A stretch of 64,000 nucleotides of DNA, taken from contig OY482855.1 in assembly GCA_960531495.1 (NCBI GenBank), positions 8,279,026 to 8,343,025 on the forward strand. The letters run 5' to 3'. The position numbers were made by a program, and so were the translations under genes. Positions within the stretch are counted from its first letter, which is position 1, and the number at the start of each line of letters is the position of its first letter. Source of the DNA: Zeus faber (lineage: Eukaryota > Chordata > Actinopteri > Zeiformes > Zeidae). This document shows, piece after piece, positions 17,001 through 27,100 of this stretch. The notes beneath the pieces are model-generated. The model had not been told where the DNA came from, searched no databases, and saw only the letters and a list, made by a program, of their open reading frames with translations.

Positions 17001-20000
17001 GTGAGTCAAAGTGACACGACTGCTTAACAAGATAAAAGGTTTTCTTGGTGCCACGCATCACCCAACTGGCTTTTTCAGGGCCCTCCGGCACAGAGACACA
17101 GAAGACGAGGGGTTGTAGACATCAGTTTATTGTAGAGCGGCGCCTAGGTGGTATTAGCCAGGAGCAGATCGAGCATATCATGACAGGGCTCCTATCCTGA
17201 GTGAGTGTGAAGATGGGGGTTTTAACCTGTTGCTAGTTAGCCCAACCAATGAGCAACAGGGATGCAGCCACCCTGACCCAATCACCTAGATCCAGGTTAG
17301 GTGTGGCTGCTCAACCCATCCCATTCCCACACCACAATGTCCTTGACCTATTTATAATGAATTACCGACAATAATAGCTGTTTGGTTGGTGGTATCCCAG
17401 AGTACATATCGCACAGGTGGTGTCCCTTGGTGGGCTCCAACCGCCATCCATCCCGCCACAGAGGAACCCTGAGTTTCTCGACTTTTCAACGTTTTTCGCA
17501 AAAACATAATTCTGTCTTGTATCTATTAATAGGAGTTGGCAGCCAAACGTGCCAACCAGTTGCACCTCAGAGACTAGTTTAGACAAAGTAGTGGGCTTGG
17601 CCAGTCATGCAGGTACTAGTCAACTTTATTCACAGTAAAATAATGATGTCCTTAACCTATTTCTTATTATGAGGGTGGAGGCAAGTAGTAAAAGTTAAAA
17701 CACACCGTGACGTGTCTCAGAATGTAATGCACTGTCATTAAAATAAACAACCGGTAATTACTACAATTTGCATATTTGAAGCAATACATGGTCAAAGCGG
17801 CGCCTTAGTTCGAATGTTAGTTAATATTTGCATATATAATGACAAACCTCGGTGTGCATTTCATATCCACATTTCATCTCACCCAGAACAAAGAGTCAAA
17901 ATGTCACACAACAAGAAAGTTAAAAAATTCTGAAAAGTTGACTCAAGGTATAATGATCAAAAACATTAAGGTCACTTTGATTTAGGGTTTTATAAGTCAC
18001 AGCTATTTGTCCTTAAATGTGCAAATATTACTGATTAAATTATATTCTTTTAATTCTCGTTTATGCGCCTTATTTGACTGGTGGACAAAGGGACCGCGTA
18101 TCTATTCAAATATGCAAGTATTGAAATAATTTTTTGTTTATGTTATTTGTTTTGAATGACTATTTCAATTGGAGGATGCATCTCCATCATATTACACCAA
18201 CAGTTCCAAAACTGTGATCCTTTGGGAAGAAAAATAAAATAGACAATGGAAAAATAATATAAATGACATTGAAATAAATTTATTGGGTAATATTGTATTA
18301 ATGACTTGTTATTCTTTCAAGCTATGCTGATTATTACTGGCAAATAGAGCTTGGTCATCTCATCTAACAAACCTCCATTCTGAAGGATCAAGACTGTGAC
18401 AGCAGCCATCACACCACCATTGACCTTGACCCTCCAGGCACTTTTAAACACACCCTCGGGTGCTGCCTTTCTAAGGCTCACTTGGCATTGAGCCCGCCAG
18501 TGATGGCTTATCTGTTTGGGCCACTGAGTCTCAATGAGCTCGGTTGTGCACTCCAATAACTTGATAAACAGATCAAGACTTGAACCTGTGATGGCAGCAC
18601 TGGAAGGCAGCGTCTGAACCATCGTTCCACCAGGTTGCTTTCACACACATCAGGCACCTACTCCGTTGCCCTTAAATGTTCTTGTCATATTCAGTGCAGA
18701 TCCTAACTACAATTCACCACAAAACAGTAGTTGTGGCATAGGATATACAAATACATCCCTCATGAAAAAAAAAAACATAATAATAAAGTGCCTGTGTTAG
18801 AAAGAGTAAATAAAACAGTTTGCTTTGAAATGTAGTGGAGTAAAGGTCAAAAGTCTATGAAACTAAATGCACTCATGAAAGATACTTCAAAAATGTACTT
18901 CAACAGCATCAAATAACTCGTACTTTGTTACTTTCCAACACTGCCATATCACCACAATACCTATGTCTGTCTTATTTTATCACAGCAATTATGGGTAAAG
19001 TTTATTGTTACTTTTGCTTATCCACCCTGCACTCTCTCCCAAATGTAAGTGGGTCAATGACGTGACGCTCATTTTTTTGTGTACATATGGGTTAGATACA
19101 TTTAAAATTGTTAAAATTGGAAAATTATTAAAAAAAAAATTTCAAACACAACTTTCATTAAACCCTAATCTTAAAGTTTTGGATTCATTCAACTTTGAGA
19201 GAGTATTAAGAGAATTTGGGTAAAAATGTCAATACGGTGTAACCACAAAAACATGAACCAAATAATTAAATTTGCTGAAAAAAAATGTGAAATGCTCTCC
19301 AAAATCCCTTCTGAAATAATCTGGCATGATCTTGCATAAGAACTTTTCTATATTAAATAAAAGTAATGAATCCCCACTGTTCTGAATGTTTTAGTTAATA
19401 CGGGGAATCATGTCTGTCACATCAACAACTTGAAATGTGATTTGGTGTAACCACCATTTAAGGAGCCATTTTGTAAGTATAATGTCAGAAGATCATGTGA
19501 CAGGAAATTATGTCACGGAGAAGGACCCTTGAAGACCCCAACTGCTATGAGTCAACTCTCTTAAAAATGAAACATAATTAAGTTTTTAGGCTTTGGTCAG
19601 GCAAGATAAGGTTGCACGTCAAATGGTATGACCTCCTTTAATATATTGATGAATCATAATAATCATAAAATACTGAATTTAATGTAAAAACTGTGTTATA
19701 ACATGTTTTATATTTTATTATGATGTATGTAAACAGTATGTTTAAATTATAAATAAATAATATTAATACATTTATTATAGATAAAGTGTACTTCTTGTCC
19801 CCAATAGATGCCAAAGACGGGAAAGGTAGTGCACACACGCACATTTTTCATGTGAAGAATGGCAGAATAAAGTCAGTGATGTACATAGTCTGTGGAAATG
19901 AGAGGAGTGAGAGGATGATTTATTATAGATGTAAAAGGCGAATTGTTTTATTTTTACATTGAGAAGCGAGAGGGAAAGATTGCGAACACCAGCAGAGCTC

Positions 20001-21421
20001 TCCAAAAAGAGTCAGAAGAAGATGAGGGAAAGATGGAAGCAGTACCAGAGACAGTATAGGGAGGGAAAAAAGCTGCTTATTGATGTTCTAAACCTTACTC
20101 CCCCATCGATGAACGCATCAGGAGGTGAGCAGCATGTTGGCCCTCTGGAACCCATAACCAGAACCAACCTGCATGATCATGACTTTGTTCCAGCACAAGT
20201 TTCCATTTTTTGTGGTTACACCATTTGACAATTTAACGGCTGTCAGTTCTATCTTTTGTTAAAAATAGTATAAATGGTGGTAGAGCCGGTGGTCTAGTGA
20301 TCTAAAAGGTTGCTGGTTGGATCCCAGGCTCCTCCTGCTAGCATGCTGTAGTGTCCTTGAGCAAGACACTTAACCCCTCATTGCTCCTGACGGCTGCGTC
20401 CGTCGGTGTTTGAATAATTGTAAGTCGCTTTGGATAAAAGCGTCTGCTAAATGCAATGTAATGTAAATGTCATATTAAATAATATGAATACAACAGAAAG
20501 ACAAAATATACACTTTCACAAACCTCAGGCATGCTTTGTTTTAAAGCTTTAAACATATTTTTGAATTGCTCGTCTTGCCAACCCTTATCCGGCACTGACC
20601 CAGGTCCTCAAGACTCATACTTGGGCAAAAGTACAAATACCCTGGCACAAAATACTAAAAGAATGGAAGTACATGCTCTTGAATGCACCAATAAAGTGTA
20701 CGGAGTAAAACCAACTACTTGTTTCGTGCCGTCCCCGGCGGTCCCACGCGCGTTCAAACGTCACCTGTCGCGCGCGGAAAGGAAACGACCGACCAGCCGC
20801 ACCGAGCACCCGTCACGTCACGCACTTACACAACACGCGATCGATCACTTTTCCTCCCGACGAACGACCATCGATCGCTGATAATTAAAAGCAAACGCTT
20901 GTTGACTGACGTGCTACGCTGGTATCCACGCGGAGGCGGATCCCGCCCAGTTTGGATCGCTCAAAAGTTCACGCGTAACTCCACACTGACGCACGGCAGA
21001 AGTTTGGGAACGTCGCGCTCACCCTGAACTCCTCCAGCAGTCGGTAGGTTTTCCCCCCGTGCACGCACACCTTGGCCACGGCCTCGCACACGGGGCAGCA
21101 CGCCCTGTAGCGGATCCGCGTGCACCGCGGGTGGATGCGGGGACACTTGGGCCTCACGCACACGGGACCGTCCGCGGTGCAGGTGCACGGGCAGGCGGCG
21201 CGGCCCGGGTAGTACACCGCGCCGACGGCGTACACGAAGCCGTGGTCGTCCAGGCACCACTGGCCGCGGTAGTCGCCGAACTCGTAGTCCAGGTCGGACT
21301 TGGAGGAGGAGTACTCTGCCTCCACCTCCGGGGTGCTGGTGTGGAGACCCAGCAGCAGGAGCAGGAGGAGGAGGAGGCGGAGGCCGGTGGAGACGCACGG
21401 TGCGCGGTGCGGGTGGGTCAT
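14054..21421 (-). CDS. Secreted VWC-domain protein, VWC2/VWC2L (Brorin) family
   Basis: Coding exons are 21023-21421, 15458-15587 and 14054-14271 (747 nt, 248 residues). A leucine-rich signal peptide comes first (residues 1 to about 28), then an acidic linker. The first von Willebrand factor C domain has CLDDHGFVYAVG, ACPCTCTADGPVC and CCPVCEA. The second, across exons 1 and 2, has GGKTYRLLEEF, CEKCRCEANRQVYC and YEPNHCCPVCKAG. Exon 3 begins GPNCFAGNRVIPAGE, the diagnostic third segment of VWC2 and VWC2L. These are extracellular proteins linked to BMP antagonism and AMPA-receptor association. EEGTW-like YQDGTWHTHPQATC leans towards VWC2; other positions fit VWC2L. A cysteine conserved after VDE is Arg here, and the tail after ATCEEQG is a Pro/Ala/Gly-rich extension. 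It is probably a third paralogue rather than either named gene. Confidence 0.88.
15653..16402. repeat. Interrupted tandem repeat in vwc2-like intron 1
   Basis: A roughly 45-52 bp unit (GTTAGAGAAAA, then AAAGTGCCCTCTAGGTTG) occurs once at 15653-15716 and about four times at 16228-16402. The roughly 500 bp between (15720-16225) lacks the unit. It looks like an insertion into, or expansion beside, one array. Confidence 0.65.
16403..17035. other. Intronic sequence with weak repeat traces
   Basis: GCGGTTCCAAAGCTGTAGTC near 16407 resembles the end of a hAT-type non-autonomous element, but I cannot find a matching right end. The rest is unrecognised intron sequence. Confidence 0.3.
17040..17336 (-). 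repeat. Solo LTR, copy B, same family as 4542-4849
   Basis: It shares with copy A the blocks TTTTCAGGGCCCTCC, CAGTTTATTGTAGAG and GGTGTGGCTGCTCAACC, in the same order and orientation, and ends ACCACA. The left edge is diverged, so its start is approximate. No clear target duplication remains. A fossil LTR without coding content, older than copy A by its divergence. It lies in the first intron of the vwc2-like gene. Confidence 0.65.
17340..19235. other. Intron of the vwc2-like gene, nothing firm
   Basis: AT-rich intron. An open frame of about 100 codons on the minus strand at 18317-18622 has no motif I recognise and no splice context. It may be part of an old transposon. Confidence 0.35.
19236..20222 (+). 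mobile_element. Unclassified element with 16-bp perfect inverted repeats and a basic ORF
   Basis: GGTGTAACCACAAAAA at 19236-19251 is repeated inverted at 20207-20222 with no mismatch. A further direct copy of GGTGTAACCACC lies at about 19444. Between them, 19959-20228 encodes an 89-residue peptide that starts very basic (LSKKSQKKMRERWKQYQRQY) and ends FCGYTI. Its last codons read through the right inverted repeat and stop just beyond it. This is what a small DNA transposon or its remnant looks like. I do not recognise the family, and the boundaries could extend beyond the repeats. Confidence 0.5.
20277..20466 (+). mobile_element. tRNA-derived SINE, V-SINE type
   Basis: The tRNA-like head has a B box (GGTTGGATCCC) at about 20313. 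The conserved middle follows (CCTTGAGCAAGACACTTAACCCC-like), then the tail GTCGCTTTGGATAAAAGCGT and a TAATGTAAATG end. This arrangement is the V-SINE group of fish. It lies in intron 1 of the vwc2-like gene. Confidence 0.85.
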
Positions 21422-21429
21422 GGTGCGCG

Positions 21430-22440
21430 GGGCTCTGGTCTCCGCACCCGACGCTCCGTGTGCGGCGGCGCTCTGAGCTGCGCGCGTTTCACCCGCAGCC
21501 GCGGAGCGTCAGTGACGTGTCCGTCGCAGGGACTGGACCCGACTGACGCGCACAACCCTCCGGATTGTTACAAATATTTATATACGCAATAATTATTAAT
21601 AAGAATGTAACATTATAAATCGCCCTGTTTATTGAAAATCTTGGAAAAAATAATATAATAATATTAATGATTATAAGTTAACCAAGAGGAAAAAAATCAA
21701 TATTTTTTATTTATTAGTTTGATCTACTTTATTATCTACCACTACTTTTAATTCCATTTTGTATCTTTTTTTTTTTCTTCTCAGACTGTCACTGTAAGCG
21801 ACTCGTACGTGCAAATGGACCTGGCTGAATTAAGTCATTCTGATTAAATATTTTCTGTTGTGTGGGAGCCATCAGGCGCAGGCTTGTTCAGCCATTAGTA
21901 AAAACATACTGTGGGTATAGTTTTTGACACTGTATAGGAAAAACAGACTATTTGTTTAATGAAAAACGAACTAATCATCATAAGGGAAATAAGGCACCTA
22001 CTTAATACCGATTAAATTCTTTGTTATTGAGGTAAAAACTATATTTATTCTATTTCTGTGTGTTTTTTGACAACTTCTGGATGATTAATTAAACTCATAC
22101 CGGGTAATTTTGACCCGGTAACATTTTTGATTTTGCGGACACTTGAACATAACAGGAGGGTTTAAAGGGCAAATTGACCTGCACAGTAGGTTTTTTTTTA
22201 TATTATCTAAAAAGGATATTTACATATCCAGTTCATGAGCCCAAACTGTCCGTTTCTACTATCTATCGCATTATGTCGGATTTTATAACCTAAATATCAT
22301 GACAGCTTCCACTTTTACCATCAATCAGTTTTCTCAAGCACTTCCAAAACTTTTAGGAATTAAACACATTGACAAACTGTGCTAAAAAGACATCATCCAT
22401 TTCACAGAAGTGTGTTTTGTGTTAAATATCAGAATAAATA
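21430..22440. other. Upstream region of the vwc2-like gene
   Basis: 21430-21560 is GC- and CpG-rich, as expected for the promoter and 5' UTR of the minus-strand gene that starts at 21421. Beyond it the sequence is AT-rich. A perfect 8-bp-arm palindrome, TACCGGGT/ACCCGGTA (22098-22105 and 22113-22120), sits in a block resembling a dispersed fish repeat that contains GAACATAACAGGAGGGTT. Confidence 0.4.
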
Positions 22441-22442
22441 TC

Positions 22443-23128
22443 TTAAAGGGGACCTATTATGCTTTTTTTATTTACACCTGTTCATATAGGTCACTGAGGT
22501 CCCCAGAAGTTTTTTGTTGAAAAAGCGGCTCAGATTATGCACTCCAGCCAATGCCTCTATAACAGTGATCCAAAACGGGCTGTTTCAGTTTGTGCAGCTT
22601 TAGTTGTAAATGAGCAGCCAAGCTCCTAGTTCTGAGCCAATGGGGTTTTGAGCTTTCGCCGGGCTCCGTTTTATTTACTCGATCTCACCTTATCAGTCCA
22701 CCAAAATCAGTTTCTGAACAAATTTTAGGTGAGAAATAAGCAATCCAGTTGCTGAATCTTCACTCATTAGATCTACAAGACCACATATTCATTGCTGTAC
22801 CCCAAGCTTGTGGGACTCTTGGACGGGGGAATATTTTGTTTCATTTAAACGTCGGAAAATAAAATACAAACATCTACAATAAACGCACTATTTTTACTGA
22901 TTTTATTTGGAGAAACGCACAGCGGATCGGATGGAGATGACCATATAAAGAAACCTGCGACGAGCTGACGTCGGCTCGTGCAGAGTAGGAAAAACCTTTG
23001 AAAACCCAAGTGTTCAGAGCGTCAAGCCTGAGCATTTTGCTCACAGCGATTTGCCACGTCTAATATGAACATCCGACATTGTTACATTATATATGACAGA
23101 AAATCGGGCAAAGCATGGTACCCTTTGA
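22443..23128. mobile_element. Non-autonomous inverted-repeat element, TTAA-type end
   Basis: The left end TTAAAGGGGACCTATTATGC is a familiar end of small fish elements inserting at TTAA. The right end read inverted, TTCAAAGGGTACCATGCTTT, is a diverged partner. There is no coding capacity. The element ends about 40 bp beyond the smarce1 poly(A) signal. The piggyBac-like assignment rests only on the TTAA. Confidence 0.55.
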
Positions 23129-23168
23129 ATGGATCACCCCGAAGCCAGTGAAAGACAGACGAGTCATC

Positions 23169-23174
23169 TTTATT
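23169..23174 (-). other. Candidate smarce1 polyadenylation signal
   Basis: Minus-strand AATAAA about 970 nt beyond the smarce1 stop. The intervening 23175-24143 would be the 3' UTR; it includes G-rich and TG-rich runs. Confidence 0.5.
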
Positions 23175-24143
23175 TGGGCATAAGTCTTACAAAGTACAAA
23201 AAGAAAAAGAGGCATTATACTAACAACAGTCTGATTCAAGTAAGAAAAAAAGTCATTTAGATGCACAAGTAGAAGAGGTTTAACATCTGAATGAGGGTCC
23301 GGTTCACTGGTGAAGTTACACATTGTAGAGGTATTTTTTCTGGTATGTGTTCTGAGTGGTTGAAAAATAGCCTTTAAATGGAGATTCTGCTGATTAAATA
23401 CTGATCCCGGATAAGATACGTTGACATTTATTTAACCCTAGGAATAGAATGTACACAGAGGCAAATTAAAAAAGGGTAATTTTAAAATGCATCAAGGCAT
23501 GGAAACCATGCACACTGGTCTCTGGAAGTCATGGGCCAATTTCCCATCTTTTTTTTGGGGGGGGGAGGGTATCACACTATCAAATACAGTGTTGGTCTAG
23601 AATGACTTCTGAAATGTTGGGGGTGAATCTGTTGTTAAAGACGATTCAAATAACACCACAGGTCTGTGTGTGTGTGGGGGGGGGGGGTCCAGAAGACACA
23701 TTAAAAAAAACAAACAAAACTTTTTAAAAAAGACAGCCGAGCTCGACACTCTTTTCCAAAAAACTATTTGTTTTACTGAAAATAATGTATGAAGTCATTT
23801 CTACTGAGTTTTAAAACAGAATGAGGTCCTCGATACTACGCTAAAACCAGCAGGGGCGCAGAGTCACGCGACCACCGGGACAGAACCTGATTTGTCGCTG
23901 GCGCGATAGGAAGCTAGTGAGCATATTACAGTTGGTGGAGGAACTTCACCGTCTTTGGCGACATTCTAACACCTACACATGAGTCATGCTCTTGGAGGGG
24001 AATTGAATGGGGGAGGAACCTGATCGAAACCACCGCTCGGTTGGTTCAGCACCATATCCCCCGCTGCCGCCATGTTTAAGTTAAAGAGAGACTACTAGAG
24101 AAGGGAACAGTGTGGTAGGGAGGACGCGGGAAGGTGTAGGTTT

Positions 24144-27100
24144 TTAGCTGCCGCCACCAGGGGGCGCCAACGGTGGCAGAGGAGCGGGAGGCGGGGCCGG
24201 TTCTTCGGAGGTAGAGGGAGGGAGGGGCTGGGGCACCGAGGGAGAGGCTTGGGCCGGTGGGTTGGGCTCGTGGTCTGCAGGGGTGGGTGCCGCAGCAGGG
24301 GCTCGGTCAGGGGAGGGGGGCGCTGCACTGCTCAGGCTGCTGCTGCTGCTCTCCTCGCTGTTGGTGGCGGCCGTGGTGGCGCCGGTCTCTCTGGAGGCGT
24401 CAGGAGGGGGGCTGACCTTGTCCCCGCTGGGAGCCGAGAGCTCGGGGGCCGGGACGGGAGGAGGCTGTGGGTCGGACGACGACTCGGCGGGGGGCGCCTC
24501 ATCTGTAAGAAAAGAGAAGGTTAGGGTCTACAGCAGATCTTTTTGTTTCAGGTATTTATAATTAGATATTCATATGTAAAACTGCATCACTTTCTTCGAT
24601 GAAATAATATTTATATATAAAATTGCTTCTATCTGTGTACTATGTAGTATTTGGTCTCACCGCCTCATGTTATGTCGACAGTCTCATTAAAGGCAAGGCC
24701 AATGCCGATATCAAAAGCCAAGTATCTCATGGTATTTTACCACATGTGACTTCAAGGACAGTTGTATCTACTTTGACAGTTGGATCCAGATTGTCATCCC
24801 CAGGTCTTCTTATTTTGTTGTTTTCTATTGCCAACTGAATGCATTCATTTATTTCTGTAACTTGGGCAATTTCTTTTTAAATGGCTGTGATAGGGAACAT
24901 TTATTTGCTAGCTGTACATCAATCCATATTCATTAGTGTGTTCCCACCTGTCTCCATGGGCGTGTCCTTGTCTTCTTCATTGGTACCAGAGACGGCGGTG
25001 ACAGAGGGAGCAGAGCTGGTGCTGCTCTGCTCGTGGCTGTTGCTGACGGCAGCTTTGTTGGTCTCATCCTCCTCCTCTTGCTGCTGCTTCTGTTGTTCCT
25101 GTGCCTGCTGCGCGGCCTTCTCAGCCTGCTCTGCCGCTTCGCGCTCCCTCTCCTCTGCACGGCGCCGAGCCGCCTCCTCGGCGGCGGCCATCTCAGCCGC
25201 CAGCTTCTCCATGTCCACCTCCACCTTCTGGCTGCACAGCTGGAGGCGGGGAACAAAGATGGTCATCTGTTGGTTTCCATGGATGCACACCTGGTCTGTA
25301 GCCAGAACTGCTGTCATCAGGGTTGGAGTAAATACATTCATCAAATTCTAACTTTATTTTCACCATTTTTAAATAACTTCCTGATACTTAGAAGACTAGG
25401 AACAAAAAATCGAATTAACGCATTTTATTCTTAAACAAGTTGCATATTAGTGTGTATGTTTTAAACAAGGTCTTGTTTAACTTCAGGAATCATAAGTCTC
25501 TGAAGCTGCTTTCACACATGCACTGCAACCCTGAGATTATCCGGCCATTACCCGGAGAAGCTGTCAACCAGCACCCTAGTACAAAGTCTGCGCAATTTCC
25601 AATTGAGCGGTATGTGTGAACAGAGCAGGTAATTGTCCAGAGCATTCACAGTGAGCAAGTGGGCGTGTTGATGGCGTTTCTATTATGCGCCAGTTATTCA
25701 TCTTTGTGTGGATCTTCATGCACGGAGTGTAGCTGCTTCTTACTCCATTCTGCTGTCTTTATTATTACTTTCCACTCTTTTGTTTATATTACGTCCAAAT
25801 ACATGAACACCAAAAAAGATAAGTCGGTAGCCTCGTCCACCGTCTTGGGTGTGCTGCAGTGTCATTGCGTCACGTCCTGCCTCCTGCACGCTCTACCCAG
25901 GCTCCACTCCTCGTTAAAACCAAACAGAGTATTTCCAGGTCGTGTGAACACGTCTGACACAGACAATCTCCGGTTGTGTGCTGCATGCGAGAAAGGGCAA
26001 CTCCGGACAAAGTCTGGACCTGATTATCAGGACAATGTCACGAGTGCATGTGTGAAAGCAGCTCAAGATGGATTTCTCCCCCACAGTAAACACTGAGGAG
26101 TCGAGCTATCTCAGAGCCAGGTCTCTAGAAGGATCCGTGCTGCATACCCGTTTCAGTTCTGTGTTGAACGAGTCTGTGGTCTCCAGGAAGCGCCTCTTCT
26201 TGTCCTGGTGTCGGTCCTCGATCTGGAGCAGCTCCGCCTCCAACTTCCTCTGAAACGCACAAAACCAATATGCAGTCTTTGTATCAATACACTGAAAAAA
26301 AAAATAACCATAATATTATTTCATATTATCACATCAATAAATAATTGATTGAAAAAAAAAATTAAAAACAATATTATAGGACATATGTTATGCAAAATAA
26401 CAATAAATACATTAGAGCCGATATTGGGAAAATTACAATATACAATACATCTCATCAACTGGCCACCCTACTGAAAAAGTGGCCACCCCCTTTTCGCACA
26501 GGCATTGCCGAGGCCATACCTGGTGAACCATGAGGGACTGGACCTGCCTCTTGAGGACCTGCATGCGTGCCGTGGTGACCACCGAGCGAACGTCAGGCAC
26601 CACGATCTCGCTGAGGATGTCGCTGATGAGCCGGTGGTTCCTCTGGAAGCGGGCAGCCGCCGTGTGCTTCACCGAGAATCCGTCATCGTAGTCTGCAGGC
26701 ACAAGAGAGAGCGGACGAAATTAGGTTAGAGAAGACTTTATAAATCCCCAGACGGGGATTTAGATGTTAGAGCAGCAAAAATAATAACAATAAAAATAGA
26801 ATTACGGCACCACCAACCAGTCACGTGGCAATTTACACTTGACCCTGGACCACCAAATTCTAATCAGTTCACCTTGAGTCCAAGTGGACGTTCGTGACAT
26901 ATTTGAAGAAATTCCCCTATCTCGTTTCTGAGATATAGAGTTCATGAGAATGGGATGGACGGACAGACGTACAACCCGAAAATATAATGCCTCCGGACAC
27001 GGCTGTCACTGGCACGGAGGCATAAAAAACAGTGCAGTCGATAAAAGAGAAACCAATGAGATAAGAAATAACACAAAAAGGAAAACTATATATTGTGGCC

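Noticed and set aside
18317-18622. 101-codon minus-strand open frame with a fairly protein-like composition
   Set aside because: No motif I can name and no supporting exon structure; it may be an old transposon fragment, too weak to annotate.
20961-21592. Long open frames on both strands over 20961-21592, up to 177 codons
   Set aside because: They are shadow frames of the GC-rich first exon of the vwc2-like gene; only the frame starting at 21421 has the family's cysteine pattern.
24249-24561. Plus-strand Gly/Ala/Ser-rich open frames of 91 and 99 codons
   Set aside because: Antisense shadows of the last smarce1 coding exon.
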